Shown here: in pieces, positions 1 through 7,300 of the stretch
Position numbering within the stretch: the stretch's first letter is position 1
Layout of the letters: each line of letters begins with the position of its first letter
DNA from: Nereida sp024640765
Lineage (GTDB): Bacteria; Pseudomonadota; Alphaproteobacteria; Rhodobacterales; Rhodobacteraceae
NCBI GenBank assembly: GCA_024640765.1
Contig: JAHEEK010000018.1
Coordinates: 1 to 17,265 of the forward strand
DNA: 17,265 nucleotides
Reading direction: 5' to 3'
Made by a program: the position numbers and the translations under genes
The notes under the pieces: generated by a model
Seen by the model: only the letters and a program-made list of their open reading frames with translations
Told to the model about the DNA's origin: nothing
Databases searched by the model: none

Positions 1-279
1 GGACTAAGCCGCCGTTGCCCTTCCTAGTGTTTGCTGACGCAGCATTCGCTCGCGGGTGCGGCGTAATTCTCGCTGTGAAGCAGCATGTGTTGCCAAACCG
101 GTTGTTTAAAGTCAGCACCAGGGGCCAAATTCAATCCACCCTTTCGCCGCAATGGGAATCGACCAACAAAGAGCAGAACTTTGGCCGCTTTTGCCACTGC
201 AGCGATTGCACCAAAACTCAGGCAAATCAGTCCACAATTAATTACTCGCTTAAGGCAAGCATCATAGTCAAATCGCCAG
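1..279. other. Gene-free left edge
   Basis: This stretch lies downstream of the AraC-family gene and runs to the window edge. Short open frames exist on both strands, but none has a convincing ribosome binding site, codon bias or recognisable motif. The longest of them on the minus strand runs into the regulator gene in another frame. I see no tRNA, no clear terminator and no repeat here. It may be ordinary intergenic sequence or a decayed remnant. Confidence 0.5.
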
Positions 280-1203
280 CTATTGCTGTGCGTGGAATGC
301 CAGAAAGGGATTGCTGCGCTGCGATTGGCGTCGGAACTTCGCTGGTGACTGGCCGTTTTCCTTGGTGAAGGCCTCATAGAACGCGGACAAGGACGCGAAG
401 CCGCTGTCGAGGGCGACGGATGCCACCTTGGCTTCGGTTTCAATCAGCAGCATTCGCGCATGGGACAGGCGAGCACGCGTCAGGTGTTTCTTGATGCTGA
501 CGTTCATCACTTCGCGGAAGATTTGCCCGGCCCGAGCAGGCGACAGGTTTGCCGCTGCCGCGATGTCCTCGACGGTAATTGGGATCGTGAAATTATCGGA
601 TATATGGGCTAACATGGCCTCGACCTGCTGCATCGAGGTTGAACGAGCCGACAGTGCATTGTCCTGACTTGGCGTGGATATCAGCGTCGACCATCCTTCA
701 AGGGCCAGGCGACGCAGCCGCGCTTCGATTTCGGCAAGATGCGTCCGGCGCCATGGTGCCTCGTCGCGCTGCTTTTCCCTGTAAATCCGTTCAATCAAGT
801 GAGCGTCCATCGCGTCTGTAGCCTGAGAGGCAATGACCTCGCCGGACAGGATGGCCTTGACCAGATCGGACGGAAGTCCCCAACGCACGAACTGACCGAG
901 AGAGAGGTAAATGTTCGTAATTCGCCCGTCACCAGACACATCGGTGACCTTATGCGGCGCGGCGGCCCAAAAAACGACAAGGCGGTTGGGCTCCAGTTTC
1001 GTGGTCTGGCCGGAGAAGGAGTACTCCATCTGACAGCCTTGCAGGAAGTTCACCTCGACCGATGTGTGATGATGGAAGGGCGTGTCGAAGAGGGTTGGCC
1101 GATGCCGTTCAATGATGAAACTGTTCGGGGGCGGCACGCGGGTTTGATCGACGGATTCGGAAAACGGAACAGTCGTGTCGACGGAGCCTGCCCCTTTTCT
1201 CAT
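280..1203 (-). CDS. AraC-family transcriptional regulator, MelR/AgpT-like
   Basis: Probable activator of the divergent galactoside operon. With the ATG start at 1203 the protein has 307 residues. The N-terminal half (about 30-110) is a cupin-like sensor domain with HHHTSVEVNF at 44-53 and the block VVFWAAAPHKVTD at 76-88, which closely resembles E. coli MelR (LFWACTPHQLTD), the melibiose activator. The C-terminal part (about 195-295) is the AraC DNA-binding domain, with two helix-turn-helix units near 210-231 and 258-280 and the family end signature GFASLSAFYEAF...SPAKFRR. A longer frame opens with TTG at 1224, but the ATG at 1203 is preceded by a strong G-rich Shine-Dalgarno sequence (GGGGGGCAGGA), so I prefer it. 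In Sinorhizobium meliloti the AraC-type AgpT controls the agp/mel genes, and this arrangement is analogous. The natural inducer is inferred, not shown. Confidence 0.9.
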   Translation of the reverse strand: MRKGAGSVDTTVPFSESVDQTRVPPPNSFIIERHRPTLFDTPFHHHTSVEVNFLQGCQMEYSFSGQTTKLEPNRLVVFWAAAPHKVTDVSGDGRITNIYLSLGQFVRWGLPSDLVKAILSGEVIASQATDAMDAHLIERIYREKQRDEAPWRRTHLAEIEARLRRLALEGWSTLISTPSQDNALSARSTSMQQVEAMLAHISDNFTIPITVEDIAAAANLSPARAGQIFREVMNVSIKKHLTRARLSHARMLLIETEAKVASVALDSGFASLSAFYEAFTKENGQSPAKFRRQSQRSNPFLAFHAQQ

Positions 1204-1271
1204 TCCTGCCCCCCTTTCCGACAAGACATTTGCGCGCTGTTCTCAGGCGTAAGACTTGGTAGCACAAAATT

Positions 1272-1318
1272 TCATAAACCGGAAGATTTAGCTCGAAAAC
1301 CGGAAGCGAATCCGTAAG
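1272..1318. promoter_or_regulatory. Candidate AraC-family operator: 21-bp-spaced direct repeats
   Basis: The 10-mer AAACCGGAAG occurs at 1276-1285 and again at 1297-1306. The start-to-start distance is exactly 21 bp, two turns of the helix. A shared TC at 1272-1273 and 1293-1294 extends the match. A third, imperfect copy (AATCCGTAAG, 8 of 10) lies at 1309-1318. Same-face direct repeats about 21 bp apart are the classic binding arrangement of AraC-family activators. The site lies between the divergent regulator gene and the transporter operon, 40-85 bp before the first operon start codon. The repeat is seen directly; its role as the regulator's binding site is inferred. Confidence 0.65.
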
Positions 1319-1322
1319 CGAT

Positions 1323-1330
1323 CATAAAAG
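1323..1330 (+). promoter_or_regulatory. Possible -10 element of the galactoside operon
   Basis: The A/T-rich hexamer CATAAA sits at 1324-1329, roughly 30 bp before the first operon ATG. A -35 position 17 bp upstream would fall inside the second AAACCGGAAG repeat (1297-1306) and has no good -35 consensus. That is what one expects for a promoter depending on an AraC-type activator bound over the -35. The match to the -10 consensus is only partial, so this is a weak call. Confidence 0.3.
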
Positions 1331-1358
1331 AATGCGGCAGTCTTAGGGAGGACCTCAC

Positions 1359-3380
1359 ATGATTAACAGATTCACTCGTACCGGATTCCTGCTTGGTGGC
1401 GTTTGCGCCGCTGCACTCGGAATCACCACTGCACATGCAGATGAAATGCCACCCGAGCAGAGCCTCGCCGGGTTGGAATATGACCTTATCGCGCGTGACG
1501 ACCTTTATTCGTACCGCGCACTGGACGCATACAGCCAAGCGCCGTTCCTTGACGCATTGGTCGAAAGCGGCGAATTGCCGCCCGTCGCAGATCGCCTGCC
1601 GGCCGAACCTCTGGTTTTCAATGCAGCAGCCATGTCGGACGGCATCGGCGAATACGGCGGCGTTTTCCGCCACGTGATCGGTGGCCGGCCTGAAGGCTTC
1701 AACTGGGTTGCGGGCCAGCATCAGGGCTGGGGCGGCATCAACATGGCCGTTCAGGAGTGCCTTGTGCGGCAAGGGCCGCGTTGGCAAATCCGTGCCGAAG
1801 ACCAGACCGGACCGCTTCCGAACCTCGCCCGCTCGTGGGAGTGGAACGACGATATGACCGAACTGACCATGCACCTTGTCGAGGGCATCAAGTGGTCTGA
1901 CGGCGACGCCTTCGACACCGAGGACATCGCGTTCTGGTGGAATGACAACGTCGAAGACGAAAACGTTGCCAGCCGCATCCAGGCCGGATCGTTCGGTGGC
2001 GGCGCGACACTGGACGTGATCGACGCCTACACCTTCAAGTTCACCTTCCCCTCCGCACAGTCGGAAACCGTGGTCGAGGGCCTCGCCTACATCCAAGGCT
2101 GTCCCGGTCCGAGCCATGTGCTGCGCGAAAGTCATCCGTCCTACAATTCCGACGCGACCTATGATGACTATCTGAACGCTATGCCATCCAGCGATGTTCC
2201 GGTTCCGGTTCTTGGTGCATGGGTGCCGGTCGAACACCGCCCGGACGAATTGGTAATCCTGCGCCGAAATCCGTTCTACTGGAAAGTCGATGAGGCCGGA
2301 AACCAGCTGCCCTACATCAACGAGATGCACTTCAAGTTGACGACATGGGATGACCGCACCACGCAGGCCGTCGCCGGCACCGGCGACTGGTCGAACATGG
2401 AAAACCCCGGCAACTACGTCGAGGCCCTGAAGCAAAGCCAGGACGAAAGCGCGCCGGTCACGGCCAATTTCGGACCCCGGACGCTGGCTTGGCGGATCGA
2501 ACTGAATTTCGCGCAAAACATGGCCGACAACGACTATGATGCCGAACTGCGCGGTCTGTTCCGCGAACAGGATTTCCGCGAAGCACTCAGCTCGGCGGTT
2601 GATCGTGATGCCATCGGTCAGGCACTGGCCCGAGGCCCCTTCGCCTACCCCTACATGGGCGGTTTCGCGAGCGGTTCGCCCTACTATGACGCCGCATCGA
2701 CGGATTACACTCCGTTCGATCAGGACCGTGCGATGGCGCTTCTTGCCGGACTGGGCCTTGAAGATACGGACGGCAACGGCATTCTGAACCTGCCGGGCAC
2801 GGGCGAGGATCTTGTCATCGACATGACCTTCAAGTCCCAGCGGACCGACGACCGCAAACAGGTCGATGCTGTCACGTCCCAACTGGCAGAAATCGGCATC
2901 CGCGTTCTGCCCACCCCGGTGGACGAGACAAGCTTCGATCCGCTGCGCAACTCCGGCAGCTTCACGGCCATCCTGCAGCGGGCGAACTTCATCCTGCCCA
3001 CGCGGGAAACATGCGGCAACCTGCCCACGTCCGACATCTGTCCTGCGTTCCACCTGACCAGTGCAGACGGACGTGACCTGATGCCGTTCGAGGCAGAACT
3101 GGCGGATATCGTCCAGCGGTTCACCGCATCCAACGATGCGGCTGAGCAGGCCGAGATTGCCAATAGCATGCAGTCAATCCTGACCGAGAACATCTACAAC
3201 ATCGGTCTGGTGCAGGTCCCAGCGGCGCTGCTGGTCAACAAGCGGGTGCGCAACGCACACCCCGGCACCCCGGTCTTCATGTATGAATGGGCCGAAGACG
3301 CCGTGATCCGCGAACGCCTGTGGGTGCCTGCTGACATGCAGACCGAAGAGCTCCTCCCGGGGACTGTGGCGCAATACTAA
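1359..3380 (+). CDS. agpA: ABC transporter substrate-binding protein, alpha-galactoside (AgpA-like), SBP_bac_5 type
   Basis: Periplasmic receptor that delivers ligand to the permeases encoded next. The 673-residue product has a clear signal peptide: basic MINRFTRTGF, a hydrophobic core to about residue 22, then AHA with likely cleavage between A27 and D28. The mature part has features of the peptide/nickel/oligosaccharide class (extracellular family 5), such as LARSWEWNDDMTELTMHL and LRRNPFYWKVDEAGNQLPY. At 673 residues it is longer than typical DppA/OppA (about 530-550). Some sugar importers use this class, the best known being AgpA of S. meliloti for melibiose and raffinose. Two downstream alpha-galactosidase genes support an alpha-galactoside ligand here. 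The ATG at 1359 follows GGGAGG at a good distance. First gene of the operon, beside the candidate AraC-type operator. The gene symbol rests on context and class, not on an alignment. Confidence 0.85.
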   Translation: MINRFTRTGFLLGGVCAAALGITTAHADEMPPEQSLAGLEYDLIARDDLYSYRALDAYSQAPFLDALVESGELPPVADRLPAEPLVFNAAAMSDGIGEYGGVFRHVIGGRPEGFNWVAGQHQGWGGINMAVQECLVRQGPRWQIRAEDQTGPLPNLARSWEWNDDMTELTMHLVEGIKWSDGDAFDTEDIAFWWNDNVEDENVASRIQAGSFGGGATLDVIDAYTFKFTFPSAQSETVVEGLAYIQGCPGPSHVLRESHPSYNSDATYDDYLNAMPSSDVPVPVLGAWVPVEHRPDELVILRRNPFYWKVDEAGNQLPYINEMHFKLTTWDDRTTQAVAGTGDWSNMENPGNYVEALKQSQDESAPVTANFGPRTLAWRIELNFAQNMADNDYDAELRGLFREQDFREALSSAVDRDAIGQALARGPFAYPYMGGFASGSPYYDAASTDYTPFDQDRAMALLAGLGLEDTDGNGILNLPGTGEDLVIDMTFKSQRTDDRKQVDAVTSQLAEIGIRVLPTPVDETSFDPLRNSGSFTAILQRANFILPTRETCGNLPTSDICPAFHLTSADGRDLMPFEAELADIVQRFTASNDAAEQAEIANSMQSILTENIYNIGLVQVPAALLVNKRVRNAHPGTPVFMYEWAEDAVIRERLWVPADMQTEELLPGTVAQY

Positions 3381-3398
3381 GCCCACCAGACCCGAGCT

Positions 3399-3429
3399 TG
3401 TCCTACCCCTGATGGAATGGGGTAGGACA
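3399..3429 (+). other. Perfect hairpin between binding-protein and permease genes
   Basis: TGTCCTACCCC (3399-3409) and GGGGTAGGACA (3419-3429) form a perfect 11-bp inverted repeat with a 9-base loop, 18 bases after the stop codon of the binding-protein gene. It is followed by CCTTTTCCCTC, which is pyrimidine-rich but not a true T-run. In many ABC operons a hairpin at this point stabilises the upstream mRNA or partly stops transcription, so that far more binding protein than permease is made. That is the likely role here, though it could also be a simple terminator with a second promoter after it. Confidence 0.75.
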
Positions 3430-3482
3430 CCTTTTCCCTCGATAGACCACATAAGTGGCCATCAGCACGGAGCCCGTGGCGA

Positions 3483-4505
3483 ATGGATTTCATTGTCTTT
3501 CTTGCAAAACGCGTCGCGATGTCGATGCCGCTGCTCCTTGGTATCTCCATCGTCTCTTTCGCGATCATCCAAGCCGTTCCTGGCGATTTTGTAGACAGCT
3601 GGATTGCCAACACAGCGGCACAAACCGGCAAGTCCTACGACGAACTCCTGCCGCAGGCCGAGGCGATGCGAGAGCGACTGGGCCTCGATCAGCCGATTGC
3701 GATCCAGTATTTGACCTGGCTCAAGAACATCGTCTTCCATTTCGATTTCGGCATGTCGTTCGAACAGAACCGCCCCGTCACCGAAGTGATCGGAACCCGC
3801 CTGCCCCGCACCCTGCTACTGGCTGTGCTGACACTGGTGATCGGTCAGATGATCGGCGTGCTTCTGGGCATCTATGCCGCGACCAACCAGTACAAACTGG
3901 GCGACAACATTGCCACGCTGATCGCCTTCATGGGCATCGTGATCCCGAAATTCGTGATCAGCCTCGTCATCCTCTACTTCCTCGCCATCGTCTGGCATTC
4001 GCCCTACATCGGCGCGATCAATTCGCCGCGGTATATCCTGCAGGACGGATGGACATGGGCGAAATTCTGGGACTTCCTCAAGCACGTCTGGCCGATCCTG
4101 CTGGTGTCGATCTGGGCCGGACAGGCCTACACGACGCGGATGATGCGGGGAAACCTGCTCGACGTGATGAACATGCAGTACATCGAAACCGCGCGCGCCA
4201 AGGGCCTGTCCCGCAGCAAGGTTCTGTTCAAACACGCCGTGCCGAACGCCCTGCACCCGGTCATCATGAACCTCGGCACCCGCTTCGATTACATGATCAA
4301 GGGCGAGATCGAGATCGCCATCGTTCTTGGCATCCCCACGGTCGGCCCCCTGATCCTCAGCGCTGTCGGAGACCGCGACATGTATGTGGTCGCCGCGATC
4401 TTCATGATGGTCGCCGTTCTGCTGGTGCTGGGCAACCTGTTTGCTGACCTGATGTTGGCGCTGCTGGACCCGCGCGTCCGCCGCGCCACGATGAGCCGGA
4501 ATTGA
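3483..4505 (+). CDS. ABC transporter permease, DppB/OppB type
   Basis: Inner-membrane permease subunit, 340 residues, partner of the permease starting at 4516. TM1 lies at about 11-31, followed by a periplasmic stretch to about 107 and then further hydrophobic segments near 110-133, 143-170, 202-213, 275-295 and 302-328. The cytoplasmic coupling (EAA) loop at about 235-260 reads ETARAKGLSRSKVLFKHAVPN, which docks the ATPase. The family end LALLDPRVR is present. The start at 3483 has a weak site (GGAG at 3469-3472, 10 bases upstream). This fits the internal hairpin and a lower expression than the binding protein. It corresponds to AgpB in the rhizobial alpha-galactoside system by position, but sugar specificity cannot be read from this sequence. 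Confidence 0.9.
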   Translation: MDFIVFLAKRVAMSMPLLLGISIVSFAIIQAVPGDFVDSWIANTAAQTGKSYDELLPQAEAMRERLGLDQPIAIQYLTWLKNIVFHFDFGMSFEQNRPVTEVIGTRLPRTLLLAVLTLVIGQMIGVLLGIYAATNQYKLGDNIATLIAFMGIVIPKFVISLVILYFLAIVWHSPYIGAINSPRYILQDGWTWAKFWDFLKHVWPILLVSIWAGQAYTTRMMRGNLLDVMNMQYIETARAKGLSRSKVLFKHAVPNALHPVIMNLGTRFDYMIKGEIEIAIVLGIPTVGPLILSAVGDRDMYVVAAIFMMVAVLLVLGNLFADLMLALLDPRVRRATMSRN

Positions 4506-4515
4506 GGGCGAAAAT

Positions 4516-5697
4516 ATGAAACAGCCATACAACCCCTCCGACGACAAGCCTATGGTCGACAACCGGCCGGAGATCGACGTTCCTCCGGCCATCGAGACGA
4601 TGAATGCCGAAAGCGCGACCGGTCCGGGACTGTCCTACTGGCAACTTGTCCGCCGCCGCTTCCTGCGCAACCGCTATGGCGTCGTCGGTCTTATCGGGTG
4701 TCTCTTCATCGTGATCACCGCTGTCTTCTCCGGTTTCATCGCCCCCTACGACGGCGAGACGAAGGACCGCGCAACGATTTACAGCCCGCCCCAGATGCCG
4801 CGCATCATCGCGCCCGAAGGCGGCCTGACACGGCCCTATGTCTTGGGCTACGCCGAAGAAATGGACCCCAACACCTTCGAGATCACCTTTGTGCCTGATC
4901 CGGAAGCCCGTCGCGACCTGCGGCTTTTCGTGACCGGTGATCCATGGACCTTCCTCGGGCTGGAATTCGAAACCCGCCTGTTTGGCACCAATGACGGCGG
5001 TTTCGTGCATCTGCTTGGGACAGATTCCCTTGGCCGTGACGTGTTCTCGCGCATGGTCGAAGGCACGCGCGTCACCCTGCTGATGGGCTTTCTCGTGATG
5101 GCCGCATCCTGCGTCATCGGGACGACTGTCGGGGTCTCGTCCGGCTATTTCGGCGGTCGCTTCGACATGCTGGTGCAGCGCATCGTGGAGTTCGTCAAAT
5201 CCTTCCCCGATCTGCCGCTCTACCTTGCGCTCGTCGCAATCCTGCCCCGCCGCGCGGACCCGATCACGGTCTTCATCCTGTTTGCGTCGATCCTCGTCCT
5301 ACTGCGTTGGGCCGACCTGAGCCGCGAGTTGCGCGGCAAGGTTATTTCCCTGCGATCAATGGAGTATGTGCGCGCAGCCGTCGCCGTTGGCGCACCTGAC
5401 CGGCGCATCATCGGGCGCCACATCGTGCCGAACACCTCATCGCACATTATCGTCTGGGCCACCTATCAACTGCCCGAAGTGATCCTGCTGGAAAGCTTCC
5501 TGTCTTTCCTTGGCGTCGGCGTTCAGGCCCCGATGGTCAGCTGGGGAACGATGCTGAACCAGGTGCGCGACTTCCAATCCTTCGCCGCCGCCCCGTGGCT
5601 GATGGCCCCCGTCGGTATGATCGTAATCTCAGTTCTGGCCTTCAACGCTTTCGGCGACGGCCTGCGCGACGCAATGGACCCGTATTCAAATGACTGA
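4516..5697 (+). CDS. ABC transporter permease, DppC/OppC type, with enlarged periplasmic insert
   Basis: Second permease subunit, 393 residues, against about 300 for DppC. The first 40 residues are a polar cytoplasmic tail. A OppC-type N-terminal segment (YWQLVRRRFLRNRYGVVGL, about 41-59) leads into TM1 (about 55-76). An unusually long stretch at about 80-160 separates TM1 from the family motif HLLGTDSLGRDVFSR (165-179). The transport domain follows, with the EAA loop at about 284-311 (YVRAAVAVGAPDRRIIGRHIVPN) and the end FGDGLRDAMDP. The start at 4516 follows GAGGGCG and lies 10 bases after the previous stop. The last 8 bases overlap the ATPase gene, which suggests translational coupling. 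Confidence 0.9.
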   Translation: MKQPYNPSDDKPMVDNRPEIDVPPAIETMNAESATGPGLSYWQLVRRRFLRNRYGVVGLIGCLFIVITAVFSGFIAPYDGETKDRATIYSPPQMPRIIAPEGGLTRPYVLGYAEEMDPNTFEITFVPDPEARRDLRLFVTGDPWTFLGLEFETRLFGTNDGGFVHLLGTDSLGRDVFSRMVEGTRVTLLMGFLVMAASCVIGTTVGVSSGYFGGRFDMLVQRIVEFVKSFPDLPLYLALVAILPRRADPITVFILFASILVLLRWADLSRELRGKVISLRSMEYVRAAVAVGAPDRRIIGRHIVPNTSSHIIVWATYQLPEVILLESFLSFLGVGVQAPMVSWGTMLNQVRDFQSFAAAPWLMAPVGMIVISVLAFNAFGDGLRDAMDPYSND

Positions 5698-7300
5698 TCC
5701 ACTTCTGAAAATCGAAAACGTTATGGTGGATTTCCGCACCGTTCACGGCACGGTCAACGCGGTGCGCGGCGTGTCCTACGAAGTGGCACGGGGCGAGACC
5801 TTGGCCGTGGTCGGCGAAAGCGGATCCGGCAAATCCGTGACCGCACGCGCCATCATGTCGATGCTGGCCGATAACGCAAAAGTCGACCCGAACAGCCGGA
5901 TCTGGTTTGACGGCACCGACCTGTCGGAAATGTCCGAGCTTCAGATGCAGGAAATCCGCGGCAACCGCATTTCCATGATCTTTCAGGAGCCGCTGACCTC
6001 GCTCAATCCGATCTACCGTGTCGGCGATCAGGTCGCCGAGATCATTCAGGTGCACCGCCCCATGTCCAAAAAGGATGTGATGGCCGAAGTGCTGAAACTC
6101 TTCGAGGAAGTGCGCCTGCCCGACCCCGAAGCGAGATTGAGCCAGTATCCTCACGAAATGTCCGGCGGCCAGCGCCAGCGCGTGATGATCGCCATGGCGC
6201 TGGCTAACAAGCCCGACCTTCTGATTGCCGATGAACCAACGACGGCACTGGATGTCACGGTTCAGGCCGAAATTCTGTCACTGCTCAAAGACCTGCAAAA
6301 GTCACACCACATGGCAGTGGTGCTGATTACCCACGACCTGACCGTGGTCGAAAAGACCTCTGACAAGGTGGTGGTCATGCGCTATGGCGAGATCGTTGAA
6401 CGGGGCGACACCGCCGATGTCTTTTCCAATCCCCAGCACCCCTACACCAAACACCTGCTGGCCAGCGAACCGAAGGGCCGGCCTGACCCGCTCGAGCCTG
6501 ATGCCGCCCCCTTGATGGTGTCAAAGGACATACGAAAGGCCTTTCGAATTGCCCATGGCGGATTCTTGAGCCGGAAGTATACCGACCTCGTCGCGGTCAA
6601 CGACATCTCGGCCACAATTCGGCGCGGCGAAACGCTGGGTGTTGTCGGCGAAAGTGGATCAGGCAAGACGACCCTGGGCATGGCCATGATCCGGCTGATG
6701 GAACCGAACGGCGGACAGATCACCTTTGACGGGGATCGCATTGACGGGTTGTCGCGCAAGCAGATGCGCCCGTTCCGCACCCGCATCCAAGTGGTGTTTC
6801 AGGATCCGTTCTCATCGCTCAACCCCCGCATGATCGTTCGGCAGATCCTCGAAGAGGGGCTGATCGTGAACGGGATCGGCAAGACCGCCGCCGAGCGCGA
6901 AGAGATGATCGGGCAGGCGCTGGATGATGTGCAGATGCCGCGCGACGCGATGCAACGGTTCCCGCACGAATTCTCTGGCGGGCAGCGCCAGCGCCTCGCC
7001 ATTGCACGCGCTCTCGTTCTGCAACCGGAATTCATCCTGCTCGATGAACCGACCTCGGCGCTCGACCTGTCCATTCAGGCCCAGATCATCGACCTGTTGC
7101 GAGACCTGCGGGCCAAGCACGATCTCAGCTATATGTTCATCAGCCATGACCTGAAGGTCGTAAAAGCGCTTTGTCACAACGTGATCGTGATGCAGCACGG
7201 GGACGTGGTCGAAACAGGTCCGACAGCGCAAGTGCTCGAAGCGCCGAAAACCGAATATACCAAGCGTCTTGTCGACGCGGCATTTAAAGTGGTGGCCTGA
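5690..7300 (+). CDS. Fused double ABC ATPase (DppD-DppF type)
   Basis: Energy-coupling subunit carrying two complete nucleotide-binding domains in one 536-residue chain. Domain 1: Walker A GESGSGKS at 42-49, signature MSGGQ at 157-161, Walker B LLIADEP at 177-183, switch His215. Domain 2: Walker A GESGSGKT at 320-327, signature FSGGQ at 428-432, Walker B FILLDEP at 448-454, switch His486. All key residues are intact in both halves, so both sites should hydrolyse ATP. A PYTKHLLASEP segment near 251-261, typical of the oligopeptide-ATPase C-terminal extension, joins the halves. The usual system has two separate genes; the fused form is common in alphaproteobacteria. The start overlaps the permease gene by 8 bases, and the stop shares one base with the start of the GH36 gene. 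Confidence 0.93.
   Translation: MTDPLLKIENVMVDFRTVHGTVNAVRGVSYEVARGETLAVVGESGSGKSVTARAIMSMLADNAKVDPNSRIWFDGTDLSEMSELQMQEIRGNRISMIFQEPLTSLNPIYRVGDQVAEIIQVHRPMSKKDVMAEVLKLFEEVRLPDPEARLSQYPHEMSGGQRQRVMIAMALANKPDLLIADEPTTALDVTVQAEILSLLKDLQKSHHMAVVLITHDLTVVEKTSDKVVVMRYGEIVERGDTADVFSNPQHPYTKHLLASEPKGRPDPLEPDAAPLMVSKDIRKAFRIAHGGFLSRKYTDLVAVNDISATIRRGETLGVVGESGSGKTTLGMAMIRLMEPNGGQITFDGDRIDGLSRKQMRPFRTRIQVVFQDPFSSLNPRMIVRQILEEGLIVNGIGKTAAEREEMIGQALDDVQMPRDAMQRFPHEFSGGQRQRLAIARALVLQPEFILLDEPTSALDLSIQAQIIDLLRDLRAKHDLSYMFISHDLKVVKALCHNVIVMQHGDVVETGPTAQVLEAPKTEYTKRLVDAAFKVVA

Noticed and set aside
24..443. Minus-strand open frame of 139 residues at the left edge
   Set aside because: It runs into the AraC-family gene out of phase, with no motif and no good start. 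It may be noise or decayed sequence.
1272..3053. Long minus-strand open frame of 593 residues
   Set aside because: It is fully antisense to the binding-protein gene, which has a signal peptide, a ribosome binding site and family features. The minus frame has no recognisable domain and is a product of GC-rich codon use.
3455..4447. Plus-strand open frame of 330 residues in another phase over the first permease
   Set aside because: It is Arg/Pro/His-rich with no membrane segments. The permease frame at 3483 has the EAA loop and transmembrane pattern.
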